From assembly GCA_964594075.1 (NCBI GenBank), contig CAZQKW010000026.1:1-51020 (forward strand): a DNA stretch of 51,020 bases, given 5' to 3'. The first letter of the stretch is position 1. Each line of letters starts with the position of its first letter. This DNA comes from CAZQKW01 sp964594075. GTDB taxonomy: Bacteria > Desulfobacterota > WTBG01 > CAIYCZ01. Below the pieces are notes generated by a model that saw only the letters and a list, made by a program, of their open reading frames with translations, did not search any database and was not told the DNA's origin. The position numbers and the translations under genes are program-made. This document shows, piece after piece, positions 16,275 to 22,638 of the stretch.

Positions 16275-16564
16275 GTTAAGGGAAAAATTCTGCGTGGTGA
16301 AGATGATTTTACAGAACGATTTAAGAACTATGTAACGAGGCATGAAGGAATTAAAAAGATTGCTCGCAATTAAAGATTTCTTCATAGGCTCTACCTTGAA
16401 CGGCTATTTAGCACGAGAAATGATAGTCTTACAAGAAACCAGAAAATACAAGAAGCGATAGAGGTGTATGGATATAGTCAGAAAGACATTGCAGATCATT
16501 TGGCCATGCACTACTCTTCGATCAGCAGAGTTTTAAGAATCCAGACAATGTCAAAAAGCAAGAC
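16275..16564 (+). pseudogene. 5'-truncated REP-associated (Y1) transposase, copy B
   Basis: It is homologous to 12731-13020: VKGKILRGEDDFTERFKNYV, then IARN, a TAA at 16371, RFLHRLYLERLF and EAIEVYGYSQKDIADHLAMH. The stop codon and missing 5' half show it is inactive. The frame stays open past the repeat end into unrelated sequence. Confidence 0.8.
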
Positions 16565-16693
16565 ACCCACGTCTTATGCGGATCAATCTAATTATTGTTC
16601 CGCAAGAAAGGAGGTGATACCGAGAAGTGATCCTGGTGAGATTTGTGAACAGATGATGTGAAATCAAACAATGATCAAAGAGGAGAAGAAAAC

Positions 16694-16975
16694 ATGAGCA
16701 AAAGAATCGAAGTTGAAACGGCGGAGGCTTTCGGCAGGGTCTTCGTGAAAGGCAATGTTCCAGAGATCAATCCGGTGCGGTGTCTGGGTTGCCGACACTG
16801 CGTTAATCTCTGCAAGAAACTTGGACCCAATGTCCTAGATATTGTTGACGGCGTTGCCAAACCGGTACGTCCTCAGGACTGCATCGGTGACGGAGCTTGC
16901 ATGTTGGCTTGCCCCACCAAGGCGATCTTCCTGATGAGCAAGTATGATCCCGCGTCACCGCCCAGTGCAGTGTGA
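16694..16975 (+). CDS. 4Fe-4S ferredoxin-like protein
   Basis: 93 aa from the ATG at 16694, preceded by AGGAG at 8 nt. An in-frame GTG at 16658 would add 12 polar residues and looks less likely. The sequence RCLGCRHCVNLCKKLGP gives one Cx2Cx2Cx3C cluster and DCIGDGACMLACPTKAI gives a second set ending in CP. A short electron-transfer protein with one or two 4Fe-4S centres is the simple reading. It is richer in GC than its neighbours and the only metabolic-type gene in the toxin-antitoxin island. Its partner is unknown. A strong hairpin follows at 17036-17067. Confidence 0.8.
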   Translation: MSKRIEVETAEAFGRVFVKGNVPEINPVRCLGCRHCVNLCKKLGPNVLDIVDGVAKPVRPQDCIGDGACMLACPTKAIFLMSKYDPASPPSAV

Positions 16976-17035
16976 CGATTGCACAGACCTCGGAACCGCG
17001 AGACCGTCGTGGCCGAACAATGGCATGGAGAGCGA

Positions 17036-17067
17036 CGGGTGACAGCGCGCTCGAACGCTGTCACCCG
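17036..17067. terminator. Strong hairpin after the ferredoxin gene
   Basis: CGGGTGACAGCG and CGCTGTCACCCG form a perfect 12-bp stem around an 8-nt loop. There is only a short T stretch after it, so it may be a rho-independent terminator of modest strength or another REP-like palindrome. Confidence 0.5.
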
Positions 17068-17080
17068 CGTTTCATGCCTA

Positions 17081-17312
17081 CGAGGGCATAGAATCAGGTC
17101 TTGCTTTTTAACATTCAAATATTTTTCGAGAATATCACTTATCCTCCTGTAAGAAATTATGAGACAGCAGTCAGCAACTAAAATCGTGATTCGTTGCTCG
17201 TGCCTTGCATTCGGGGAGCATTGCAGATAAGAGGTACAAAGGCAGAAGGCACACAGGCACAAAGATAAAAGGTGAGGGGGCAGCGGTCAACAACGGCTTC
17301 TGCCTTTTTTTT
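17081..17312 (+). repeat. Intercassette repeat R2 with terminator
   Basis: Same family as R1 and R4: GAGGGCATAGAATCAGGTCTTGC, then ATTTTTCGAGAATATCACTTAT, AATCGTGATTCGTTGCTCGTG, AAAGGCAGAAGGCACACAGG. It ends with the hairpin GGCAGCGG...CTTCTGCC and a run of eight T (17279-17312). An exact 11-nt inverted pair, AAAGGCAGAAG and CTTCTGCCTTT, spans the last 70 nt. Confidence 0.8.
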
Positions 17313-17336
17313 ACACATCATTTAGATAAATGGTGA

Positions 17337-17364
17337 TTGACTTTTTCGTAAATGTGGCTACAAT
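17337..17364 (+). promoter_or_regulatory. Promoter of the Phd/PIN module
   Basis: TTGACT (17337-17342), a 16-nt spacer and TACAAT (17359-17364). The -10 lies inside a direct repeat, GGCTAC-AAT-GGCTAC, which could be an antitoxin operator. Confidence 0.6.
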
Positions 17365-17383
17365 GGCTACTGGAGGTGATAAA

Positions 17384-17668
17384 ATGCAGTCAGTCGGTAT
17401 TCGAGACTTAAAGAACAGACTTGCCTATTACCTTGGCAAGGTCAAAAAGGGCGACACCATCATTGTTACGGACAGGGGCATGCCGGTGGCCATCATACGT
17501 GATTTTGACCGGATAGAAGAAGATACTGATGCTGAAGAACGCCTGTCTTTTTATGCAAAGCAGGGACTTATAACATTGCCGAAGAAGCACACTGCGTTTA
17601 CTTCTTTTAAGAGAGCGAAAGTTAAAGGCAGTTCTGTCTCTGAAACCATTATTAAAGAGCGCCGATGA
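17384..17668 (+). CDS. Phd/YefM-type antitoxin
   Basis: 94 aa from the ATG at 17384, which has GGAGG 7 nt upstream; earlier in-frame starts lie within the promoter. The sequence MQSVGIRDLKNRLAYYLGKV followed by GDTIIVTDRGMPVAII is the Phd/YefM fold: N-terminal helix, then the strand pair that dimerises and binds operator DNA. The C-terminal part, polar and likely flexible, should wrap the toxin. Its stop overlaps the toxin start by 4 nt. Confidence 0.87.
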   Translation: MQSVGIRDLKNRLAYYLGKVKKGDTIIVTDRGMPVAIIRDFDRIEEDTDAEERLSFYAKQGLITLPKKHTAFTSFKRAKVKGSSVSETIIKERR

Positions 17669-18102
17669 TCTATTTTGACAGCAGTGCTTTGGTAAAGCGG
17701 TATATCGAAGAAGAAGGCAGTAAAGAGGTCAACAAACTGCTGCACGGCTTGGAGAAAGCGGTAACCTCCCGGCTTACTTATCCGGAAATTCTCTCAGCAA
17801 TAATCCGCAGACACAGAGCCGGCGATATTGCAACTGCTGACTGTGAAAGGATTAAAAGGGAGTTTAGGGTTGAATGGGGTCGTTACATTATCATCGAAGT
17901 ACATAGTGAACTTTTTAGTATTATCGATAAGCTGATAGAAAAGCATGCATTACGCGGGGCAGACAGTATTCATTTGTCAACGGCACTATGGTTACAGCAG
18001 ATTACAAAGCAAGATGTGCTTTTTGCAGCTTCTGATGCCGACCTGCTCAAAGCAGCAAAAGCAGAAAAGATGAAGATCTATAATCCTCAAGAGTATGAAT
18101 AA
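17665..18102 (+). CDS. PIN-domain (VapC-type) ribonuclease toxin
   Basis: 145 aa. PIN-domain acidic residues are in place: Asp5 in MIYFDSSALVKRY, Glu in TYPEILSAI, Asp in RGADSIHLSTALW and Asp in AASDADLLKAA. PIN toxins cut tRNA or rRNA with a divalent metal. Pairing with a Phd-type antitoxin is common for this DSSALVK subgroup. It is translationally coupled to the antitoxin (ATGA). Confidence 0.87.
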   Translation: MIYFDSSALVKRYIEEEGSKEVNKLLHGLEKAVTSRLTYPEILSAIIRRHRAGDIATADCERIKREFRVEWGRYIIIEVHSELFSIIDKLIEKHALRGADSIHLSTALWLQQITKQDVLFAASDADLLKAAKAEKMKIYNPQEYE

Positions 18103-18198
18103 ATGTGTTTTGTGCACAAAGTAATAATCCCCCCTAACCTCTCTTTTAAAAGGAAGAGATAATTCTGTGTTGTTCTGTGTATTCAGTGGCTAAGTTTC

Positions 18199-18236
18199 AA
18201 GGCAGCGGTCAACAACGGCTTCTGCCTTTTCTTTTT
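18199..18236 (+). terminator. Terminator of the Phd/PIN module (repeat hairpin R5)
   Basis: AAGGCAGCGG and CTTCTGCCTT flank a 10-nt loop and are followed by TTCTTTTT. It is nearly identical to the end of R2, here without the long upstream part of the repeat. Confidence 0.7.
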
Positions 18237-18246
18237 ACAAGAAGTA

Positions 18247-18275
18247 TTGATATTTATTTGGAAACAGTCTATATT
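18247..18275 (+). promoter_or_regulatory. Promoter of the second VapBC module
   Basis: TTGATA (18247-18252), a 17-nt spacer and TATATT (18270-18275), placed ten bases past the terminator. The RBS AAGGAGAT precedes the ATG at 18317. Confidence 0.6.
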
Positions 18276-18316
18276 TATTTGTAGGTAAAGGTCTATAATA
18301 ATTTAAGGAGATATTT

Positions 18317-18571
18317 ATGTCGACAGTTCAGGCCAATTTTCTTATTCCTGCTGAATTGCTGGCTACCCTCAGAGCCCTTGTGCCAAGAGGAAAGCAAAGC
18401 GAAGTGGTAACCAACGCTTTGAAAAATGAGCTTAGAAGAATCCAATTCAGAAAAACCTTAGAGGAATCTTTTGGAGCTTGGGAAAAAGGAACCCATCCAG
18501 AACTGCAAAAAGGGACCGAGCAATTTATCAGGAAATTACGTGCATCAACACGGGCAACAAGGAAAAATTAA
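18317..18571 (+). CDS. VapB-type antitoxin
   Basis: 84 aa. The N-terminal stretch MSTVQANFLIPAELLATLRA followed by VPRGKQSEVVTNAL resembles a ribbon-helix-helix DNA-binding region; the rest is a charged C-terminal tail suited to binding a toxin. A strong AAGGAG lies before the ATG. Its TAA overlaps the toxin ATG by one base. I cannot assign a named subfamily. Confidence 0.7.
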   Translation: MSTVQANFLIPAELLATLRALVPRGKQSEVVTNALKNELRRIQFRKTLEESFGAWEKGTHPELQKGTEQFIRKLRASTRATRKN

Positions 18572-18951
18572 TGCCAAGGGTAATTTTTGACACAGATGTT
18601 ATTGTTGATTTTCTGAGAGGAAACAAGGGAGCAAAAAAGGTTATGGCTTCCATTAAAGATGCGGACATTCCCTGCTGCTCTGTTATTACGGTTGCGGAAA
18701 TCAGAGCGGGCATGAGAGAGACAGAAGAGCAGGTAACCATGTCACTGCTTGGAAGTTTAGATATTTTATCAATTGACAAAAATATTGCCCAGCTTGCTGG
18801 GGATTTGAAAAGAAAAACACGGCAGCAACAACTGGAATTGGACGACTGTTTTATTGCTGCAACGGCAATAATGCATCAGGCAATTTTAATTACCCATAAC
18901 CCCAAACATTATCCGCATAAAGATTTAATGCTGAGAAAAGCCCGATATTAA
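18571..18951 (+). CDS. PIN-domain (VapC) ribonuclease toxin
   Basis: 126 aa from the ATG at 18571; a longer open frame from 18478 lies inside the antitoxin gene and is rejected. PIN features: Asp in VIFDTDVIVDFLRG, Glu in TVAEIRAGM, Asp in LELDDCFIAATA, and the closing ITHNPKHYPH. The VAEIRAG segment is typical of VapC toxins paired with RHH antitoxins. Confidence 0.87.
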   Translation: MPRVIFDTDVIVDFLRGNKGAKKVMASIKDADIPCCSVITVAEIRAGMRETEEQVTMSLLGSLDILSIDKNIAQLAGDLKRKTRQQQLELDDCFIAATAIMHQAILITHNPKHYPHKDLMLRKARY

Positions 18952-19087
18952 AAATAAGAACGAAGCATTAGCCAGTAAATCATCTTAAGACCAAGCCACA
19001 GAAAAATATAGAATTCACTAAAAAATAGGGATTCAGGATTAGTGGTTTGGAGTTTAGGAAAAAGGCATGTTTAATTGGCGACTCTTA

Positions 19088-19199
19088 AGGCAGAGATTAA
19101 AAAAGGCTTCTGCCATTTTTGTATCATCGCTAAACCTATTTACTGCTTGATTACCCATTTTCTTTCCAGTATTATTCAAGCCACAAACAGCACCGCTTG
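19088..19199 (+). repeat. Copy of the beta-CASP gene upstream region (R6)
   Basis: The hairpin GGCAGAG...CTTCTGCC plus TTTTT, then TGTATCATCGCTAAACC, TTGATTACCCATTTTCTTTCC and AACAGCACCGCTTGTCT. It matches 22480-22595, just upstream of the beta-CASP gene, with few differences. The gap 18952-19288 otherwise holds no gene. Confidence 0.85.
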
Positions 19200-19288
19200 T
19201 CTTACTCAGAGCACTCAACTTACAAAAAACAAATCTGTTTGAAAATGTTTCTTTACAGTTTGCCATATATTGTGATATGGTTAGAAAT

Positions 19289-19531
19289 ATGAAAACAACC
19301 GTACAGATACCAGATAGTATTTTTGAAGAAGCGCGCAAGATAGCGCAACATGAGAAAACCACAATGAAAGCACTCATCCAGGAAGGTCTGCGCAGGATTA
19401 TATCTGAACGCAAGCGGCGTGGTCTGTTCAAGCTTAGAAAAGCAACTTTTAAGGGTAACGGACTGCAGCCGCATCTGGCTGGAGCTTCCTGGGATAAGAT
19501 TCGCGAAATGAGCTATGAAGGTCGAGGCTGA
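19289..19531 (+). CDS. VapB-type antitoxin
   Basis: 80 aa from the ATG at 19289 (MKTTVQIPDSIFEEARKIAQ, then HEKTTMKALIQEGLRRII). This is the ribbon-helix-helix pattern of a VapB antitoxin, followed by a charged tail. An ATG at 19277 gives four more residues. A possible promoter, TTTACA-18 nt-TATGGT, is weak and would leave almost no leader. Its TGA overlaps the ATG of the toxin remnant (TGATG). Confidence 0.75.
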   Translation: MKTTVQIPDSIFEEARKIAQHEKTTMKALIQEGLRRIISERKRRGLFKLRKATFKGNGLQPHLAGASWDKIREMSYEGRG

Positions 19532-19975
19532 TGATTGCCGTTGACAGCAATATCCTCATATACGCTCACCGGGAAGATGCGCAGTGGCACGACGCTGCAT
19601 ATGCCTGTATCGTTGAATTGGCTGAGGGGCTTGCACCGTGGGTTATCCCCCTGGCCATGTATTCATGAATTCCTCGCAATTGTAACTCATTCCCGGATTT
19701 ATGCTCCGCCAACTCCTCTCAAAAAGGCTATAGAACAGATCGATGCATGGATGGAATCACCCAGTCTCACTATGGTTGCAGAAACGGATGACTACTGGAC
19801 ACAACTGCAATCCATTCTTCATACCGGGAGAGTATCTGGCCCGCAGGTACATGACGCACGTATTGTAGCCTTATGTTTGCAGCCTGGCGCAAGCGAACTG
19901 TGGACAGCAGATAGAGATTTTAGTCGCTTCCCCGGACTGAATGTTAGAAATCCATTAGTGAAGCCTCCTACCTGA
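19531..19975 (+). pseudogene. VapC-type PIN toxin, frameshifted
   Basis: The first frame reads MIAVDSNILIYAHREDAQWH, continues to LAPWVIPLAM and stops soon after at TGA. The next frame carries on as PCIHEFLAIVTHSRIYAPPT, with the later PIN parts QVHDARIVALCLQPG and LWTADRDFSRFPGL. The switch falls at a run of five C (19647-19651). Four C would restore VIPWPCIHEF, the usual PIN sequence at this point. All acidic PIN residues are present across the two frames. It is either a real inactivating frameshift or a sequencing error. Confidence 0.85.
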
Positions 19976-20008
19976 AAAACACAACTTCCCGAAATTTAAA
20001 TTTAAAGA

Positions 20009-20138
20009 TTTACTGCTTGATTACCCATTTTCTTTCCAGTATTATTCAAGCAACAAACAGCACCGCTTGTTCTCTCCAGAATATTTAACACAACCAATCC
20101 TATACAGGAGACACTATGACGACACTATCCTTTCTTGG
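20009..20138 (+). repeat. Copy of the beta-CASP gene 5' end and upstream DNA (R8)
   Basis: 130 bp matching 22531-22661. It includes AACAGCACCGCTTGTTCTC, the ribosome site AGGAG and the first eight codons of the beta-CASP gene. It breaks off inside codon 9 and continues directly into repeat R3. Confidence 0.9.
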
Positions 20139-20148
20139 GAGGACATAG
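20116..20148 (+). pseudogene. Truncated N-terminus of the beta-CASP gene
   Basis: ATG ACG ACA CTA TCC TTT reads MTTLSFLG, the start of the protein at 22639, then runs into foreign codons (RT) and a TAG. The ribosome site of the parent is kept, so this would be translated into a 10-residue peptide if transcribed. Confidence 0.85.
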
Positions 20149-20364
20149 GGTCAGGTCTTTTTTCTTAACATTCAAATATTTTTTCGAGAATATCAGTTGT
20201 ACTCCTGTGCAAAATTAAGGTAGAGGTCAGCAACCTGAAATCGTGATTCGTTGCTCGTGTCTCGTGACTTGTGCTTGGTGAGAATTGCAGAGTAGAGGCA
20301 TAAAGGCAGAAGGCACAGGCACAAAGTGAAAAAGGAAAGTGGTGAGTAGGTGAGTAGAAAAAAT
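20139..20364 (+). repeat. Intercassette repeat R3
   Basis: GGACATAGGGTCAGGTCTTT, then ATTTTTTCGAGAATATCAG, AATCGTGATTCGTTGCTCGTG, and AAAGGCAGAAGGCACAGGC. It has the same order as R1, R2 and R4, but the final GGCAG...CTTCTGCC hairpin is missing and an unrelated terminator takes its place. Confidence 0.8.
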
Positions 20365-20398
20365 AAAGAGCAGGTGGATGAGCAACACCTGCTCTTTT
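20365..20398 (+). terminator. Intrinsic terminator before the third PIN module
   Basis: AAAGAGCAGGTG and CACCTGCTCTTT make a perfect 12-bp stem with a 9-nt loop, ending in TTTT. It replaces the common GGCAG hairpin at this position. Confidence 0.85.
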
Positions 20399-20430
20399 AC
20401 TATGGTCACGATATGAGATATTTATAGGCA

Positions 20431-20459
20431 TTGATTTTTTATGGTAACAGAGGTAAATT
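20431..20459 (+). promoter_or_regulatory. Promoter of the third PIN module
   Basis: TTGATT (20431-20436), a 17-nt spacer and TAAATT (20454-20459), about 40 nt before the toxin ATG. Confidence 0.5.
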
Positions 20460-20497
20460 TAAATAGATAGTTTTGACTTTTATCAACTGGAGTGCAG

Positions 20498-20968
20498 ATG
20501 ATAAAGCGCGTGTACATTGAAACAACAATACCAAGCTTCTACTATGAGGTCAGGAAAGAGCCTGAGATGATAGCGCGTAGAAACTGGACAAGAGAATGGT
20601 GGAATCGGGATGCTGAAAAATATGAGCTTGTGACTAGTGAGCCGGTATTGGAGGAGCTAAAAGAGGGACAACATCCCAACAAAAAGTTGGTGACCGCACT
20701 TTTAAGAAACATTCCTATTATCAGCGTAGAGCCAGAAATTACAGATATTGTAAGGGCCTACATCAGGCACAAGGTTATGCCCGCAGACCCGGTGGGTGAT
20801 GCACTGCATCTTGCTTTAGCGTCTTATCACAAATGCGACTTTCTTTTAACCTGGAACTGTAACCACCTTGCCAATGCCAACAAATTTTTTCATATTCGCC
20901 GGGTTAATAGCGTGCTATCTTTGTTCACGCCCAATATCGTAACACCACTTGAGCTTTTGGGAGGATAG
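20498..20968 (+). CDS. PIN-domain toxin (ETTIPS subgroup)
   Basis: 156 aa from the ATG at 20498 (GGAG 5 nt upstream). It opens MIKRVYIETTIPSFYYEVR, characteristic of a PIN subgroup in which the first acidic residue is Glu. Further signs are TSEPVLEELKEGQH, MPADPVGDALHLALASYH, and FLLTWNCNHLANANK near the end. In this subgroup the toxin gene comes first and a small antitoxin follows, as seen here. The target RNA is unknown. Confidence 0.85.
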   Translation: MIKRVYIETTIPSFYYEVRKEPEMIARRNWTREWWNRDAEKYELVTSEPVLEELKEGQHPNKKLVTALLRNIPIISVEPEITDIVRAYIRHKVMPADPVGDALHLALASYHKCDFLLTWNCNHLANANKFFHIRRVNSVLSLFTPNIVTPLELLGG

Positions 20969-20972
20969 GATT

Positions 20973-21143
20973 ATGAAAGACGATCCCGCAATAGTACGCA
21001 TTAGAAAAACCAGACATTTGATCTCTGAGAAATTTGATCATGATATTGAGAAAATCATTGATCACTACATATCGCTTCAGGATAAACATAAGGCCCGTTT
21101 GATAACCACAAAACAAAAGAAAAAACATCGCATTGTACAATAG
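20973..21143 (+). CDS. Small antitoxin partner of the ETTIPS PIN toxin
   Basis: 56 aa from the ATG at 20973, four bases after the toxin stop, with GAGG 8 nt upstream. The sequence MKDDPAIVRIRKTRHLISEK followed by FDHDIEKIIDHYISLQDKHK matches the familiar short proteins (DPI-VxEIRxxR...FxxDLxxI) that follow such toxins. It is predicted helical with no separate DNA-binding domain visible. Confidence 0.72.
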   Translation: MKDDPAIVRIRKTRHLISEKFDHDIEKIIDHYISLQDKHKARLITTKQKKKHRIVQ

Positions 21144-21231
21144 AACACATAGCGGACAAAGGATAAAGGGGTAATGGGTCAATCGATAAAAATGCAGATA
21201 ACAGAAAACAGACTGACAAAGAGCGAGCAAA

Positions 21232-21460
21232 AGGGGTCTTGCTTCTTAACATTCAATTATTTTTCGAGAATATCACTTATCCTTCTGTAAGAAATTATGA
21301 GGCAGCTATCAGCAACCTGAAATCGTGATTCGTCGCTCGTGTCTCGTGACTTGTGCTTGGTGAGAATTTAGAAAAGATAAGAGGCACAAAGGCAGAAGGC
21401 ACACAGGCACAAAGATAAAAGGTGAGGAGGCAGAGGTCGAAAAAGGCTTCTGCCTTTTTG
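21232..21460 (+). repeat. Intercassette repeat R4 with terminator
   Basis: GGGGTCTTGCTTCTTAACATTC, then TTTTTCGAGAATATCACTTAT, AATCGTGATTCGTCGCTCGTG, CTTGTGCTTGGTGAGAAT and AAAGGCAGAAGGCACACAGG, closing with the terminator AGGCAGAGG...CTTCTGCCT plus TTTTT (21428-21460). It is closest to R2 in the left half and to R3 in the middle. Confidence 0.82.
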
Positions 21461-21469
21461 TATCTGTGC

Positions 21470-21498
21470 TTGACCTTATATGCTATTGTCTTTATAAT
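21470..21498 (+). promoter_or_regulatory. Promoter of the MNT-HEPN module
   Basis: TTGACC (21470-21475), a 17-nt spacer and TATAAT (21493-21498), ten bases after the terminator. It is the best promoter match in the island. Confidence 0.7.
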
Positions 21499-21549
21499 GT
21501 AATAAAGAAATCTAATTCAGCTACGTATTTTTCGAGATAGATCAAGTCT

Positions 21550-21882
21550 ATGAAGAGTATTAAGCTTAATGAGAATGAAGCAAAGGCGCTTGTGCAGCTC
21601 AAAAAAGTACTGGTTGAGCGGTTTGCGATTATTGATTTTTGTGTGTATGGTTCAAAGGCGCGCGGCGACGCTCTTCCTGATTCTGATATTGACGTTATGA
21701 TTGAACTTGAGGAATATAATCCAGCGATAGAATCTGCGATTGACGATATAGTGTTTGATATAAATCTTGCACATGACTGTTTCATATCGGTGGTAATGTT
21801 CAGCAGAAAAGAACTTGAGGATGGACCGCTTGGCGAATCTCCCTTATACAAAACAATAGCAAGAGAAGGGATAAGAGTTTGA
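21550..21882 (+). CDS. Minimal nucleotidyltransferase (MNT) antitoxin
   Basis: 110 aa. The nucleotidyltransferase signature is GSKARGDALPDSDIDVMIEL (Gly34-Ser35, then Asp46 and Asp48), with an upstream FAIIDFCVYG strand. Such proteins form pairs with HEPN toxins. In studied cases the nucleotidyltransferase neutralises the toxin by AMPylating it. It overlaps the HEPN gene by 4 nt (TTGA). The third catalytic acid is less clear, probably within VFDINLAHDCF. Confidence 0.85.
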   Translation: MKSIKLNENEAKALVQLKKVLVERFAIIDFCVYGSKARGDALPDSDIDVMIELEEYNPAIESAIDDIVFDINLAHDCFISVVMFSRKELEDGPLGESPLYKTIAREGIRV

Positions 21883-22304
21883 CGTCTGAAGAAAAACAAT
21901 CAGACCTTGCACAGTACCGGATTTCCCAGGCAGAGGAAAGTCTTGAAGAAGCACGCTTTCTTTTGCAGGGCATGAAGAGTGCTCGTTCTGTAATCAACAG
22001 AGCCTATTATGGGATGTTTTATGCGATATTGGCGCTATTGGTGTATGAGCCGTACTCTTCTTCCAAGCACAGCGGTGTTCTGAGTTATTTTAATAAACGC
22101 TTCATAAAAGAAGGTACATTTCCAGAGAACCTTGGCAGGTCAGTAAATAAAGCTTTTGAGTTGCGGCAGAGAGCGGATTACCGTGAATATTGCGCACTCA
22201 AGCATGAGCAGGTTGAGCCAATTATTAATGAGGCACAAGTTTTTATACAGATGGTAAAGGAACAATTGAGAGCAAGGATGAAGAAGGCACAAGATGAACA
22301 GTGA
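21879..22304 (+). CDS. HEPN-domain protein, partner of the MNT gene
   Basis: 141 aa with a TTG start that overlaps the MNT stop; AAGGGA lies upstream. The sequence is all-helical and HEPN-like: AQYRISQAEESLEEARFLL, then SVINRAYYGMFYAILALLVY, KHSGVLSYFNKRF and ELRQRADYREYCALKHEQVE. This form resembles the COG1895-like HEPN proteins. The RNase-type R-x4-6-H motif is not certain here, so whether it cuts RNA is open. Confidence 0.82.
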   Translation: MTSEEKQSDLAQYRISQAEESLEEARFLLQGMKSARSVINRAYYGMFYAILALLVYEPYSSSKHSGVLSYFNKRFIKEGTFPENLGRSVNKAFELRQRADYREYCALKHEQVEPIINEAQVFIQMVKEQLRARMKKAQDEQ

Positions 22305-22478
22305 GGCGATGCCGGTGATTTATGATTCGGGGTTTGCCACTGAAGTTACAGAGTGAAAAGTATCTAAGGAATCAAAAGTCAATAGTCAGGCGACAGAATA
22401 GAAAAGGTGTAAAGGGAATGAGCAGGAAAGCCAAACATTGATTCGTGTTAGAGAACTAAAGAGCATGTAAGAATTTAT

Positions 22479-22638
22479 AAGGCAGAGGTTAAAAAAGGCT
22501 TCTGCCATTTTTGTATCATCGCTAAACCTATTTACCACTTGATTACCCCGCTTCTTTCCAGTATTATGCAATTCACAATCAGCACCGCTTGTTCTCTCCA
22601 GCATATTGTGCACAACTAAATCCTCATTAGGAGACGCT
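22479..22638 (+). repeat. Upstream region of the beta-CASP gene (R7, likely parent copy)
   Basis: It starts with the hairpin AAGGCAGAGG...GCTTCTGCC plus a TTTTT stretch, then GTATCATCGCTAAACC, and runs to the ribosome site AGGAG. Parts recur at 19088-19199 and 20009-20138. The stretch 22305-22478 shows no gene. Confidence 0.85.

Larger units (their letters stand above)
15969..16564 (+). repeat. Long direct repeat, copy B (596 bp)
   Basis: The second copy of 12426-13020. Bases 15969-16080 are essentially identical to copy A. Later parts carry substitutions, including one that makes an in-frame stop in the transposase remnant (16371-16373). It follows hicB by 31 nt. After its end, new sequence leads to the ferredoxin gene. 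Confidence 0.92.

Noticed and set aside
16048..16335. 95-aa open frame after copy B of the long repeat
   Set aside because: It runs across REP-like DNA and the transposase remnant in the wrong frame. It is a chance frame in repeat sequence.
12571..21460. CRISPR array
   Set aside because: The repeats are long, irregularly spaced by whole genes, and not separated by equal spacers. No cas gene is present.
15145..22638. Integron-type attC sites between the cassettes
   Set aside because: The repeated hairpins have no RYYYAAC/GTTRRRY pair at their ends, and no integron integrase lies in the window. The hairpins look like terminators.
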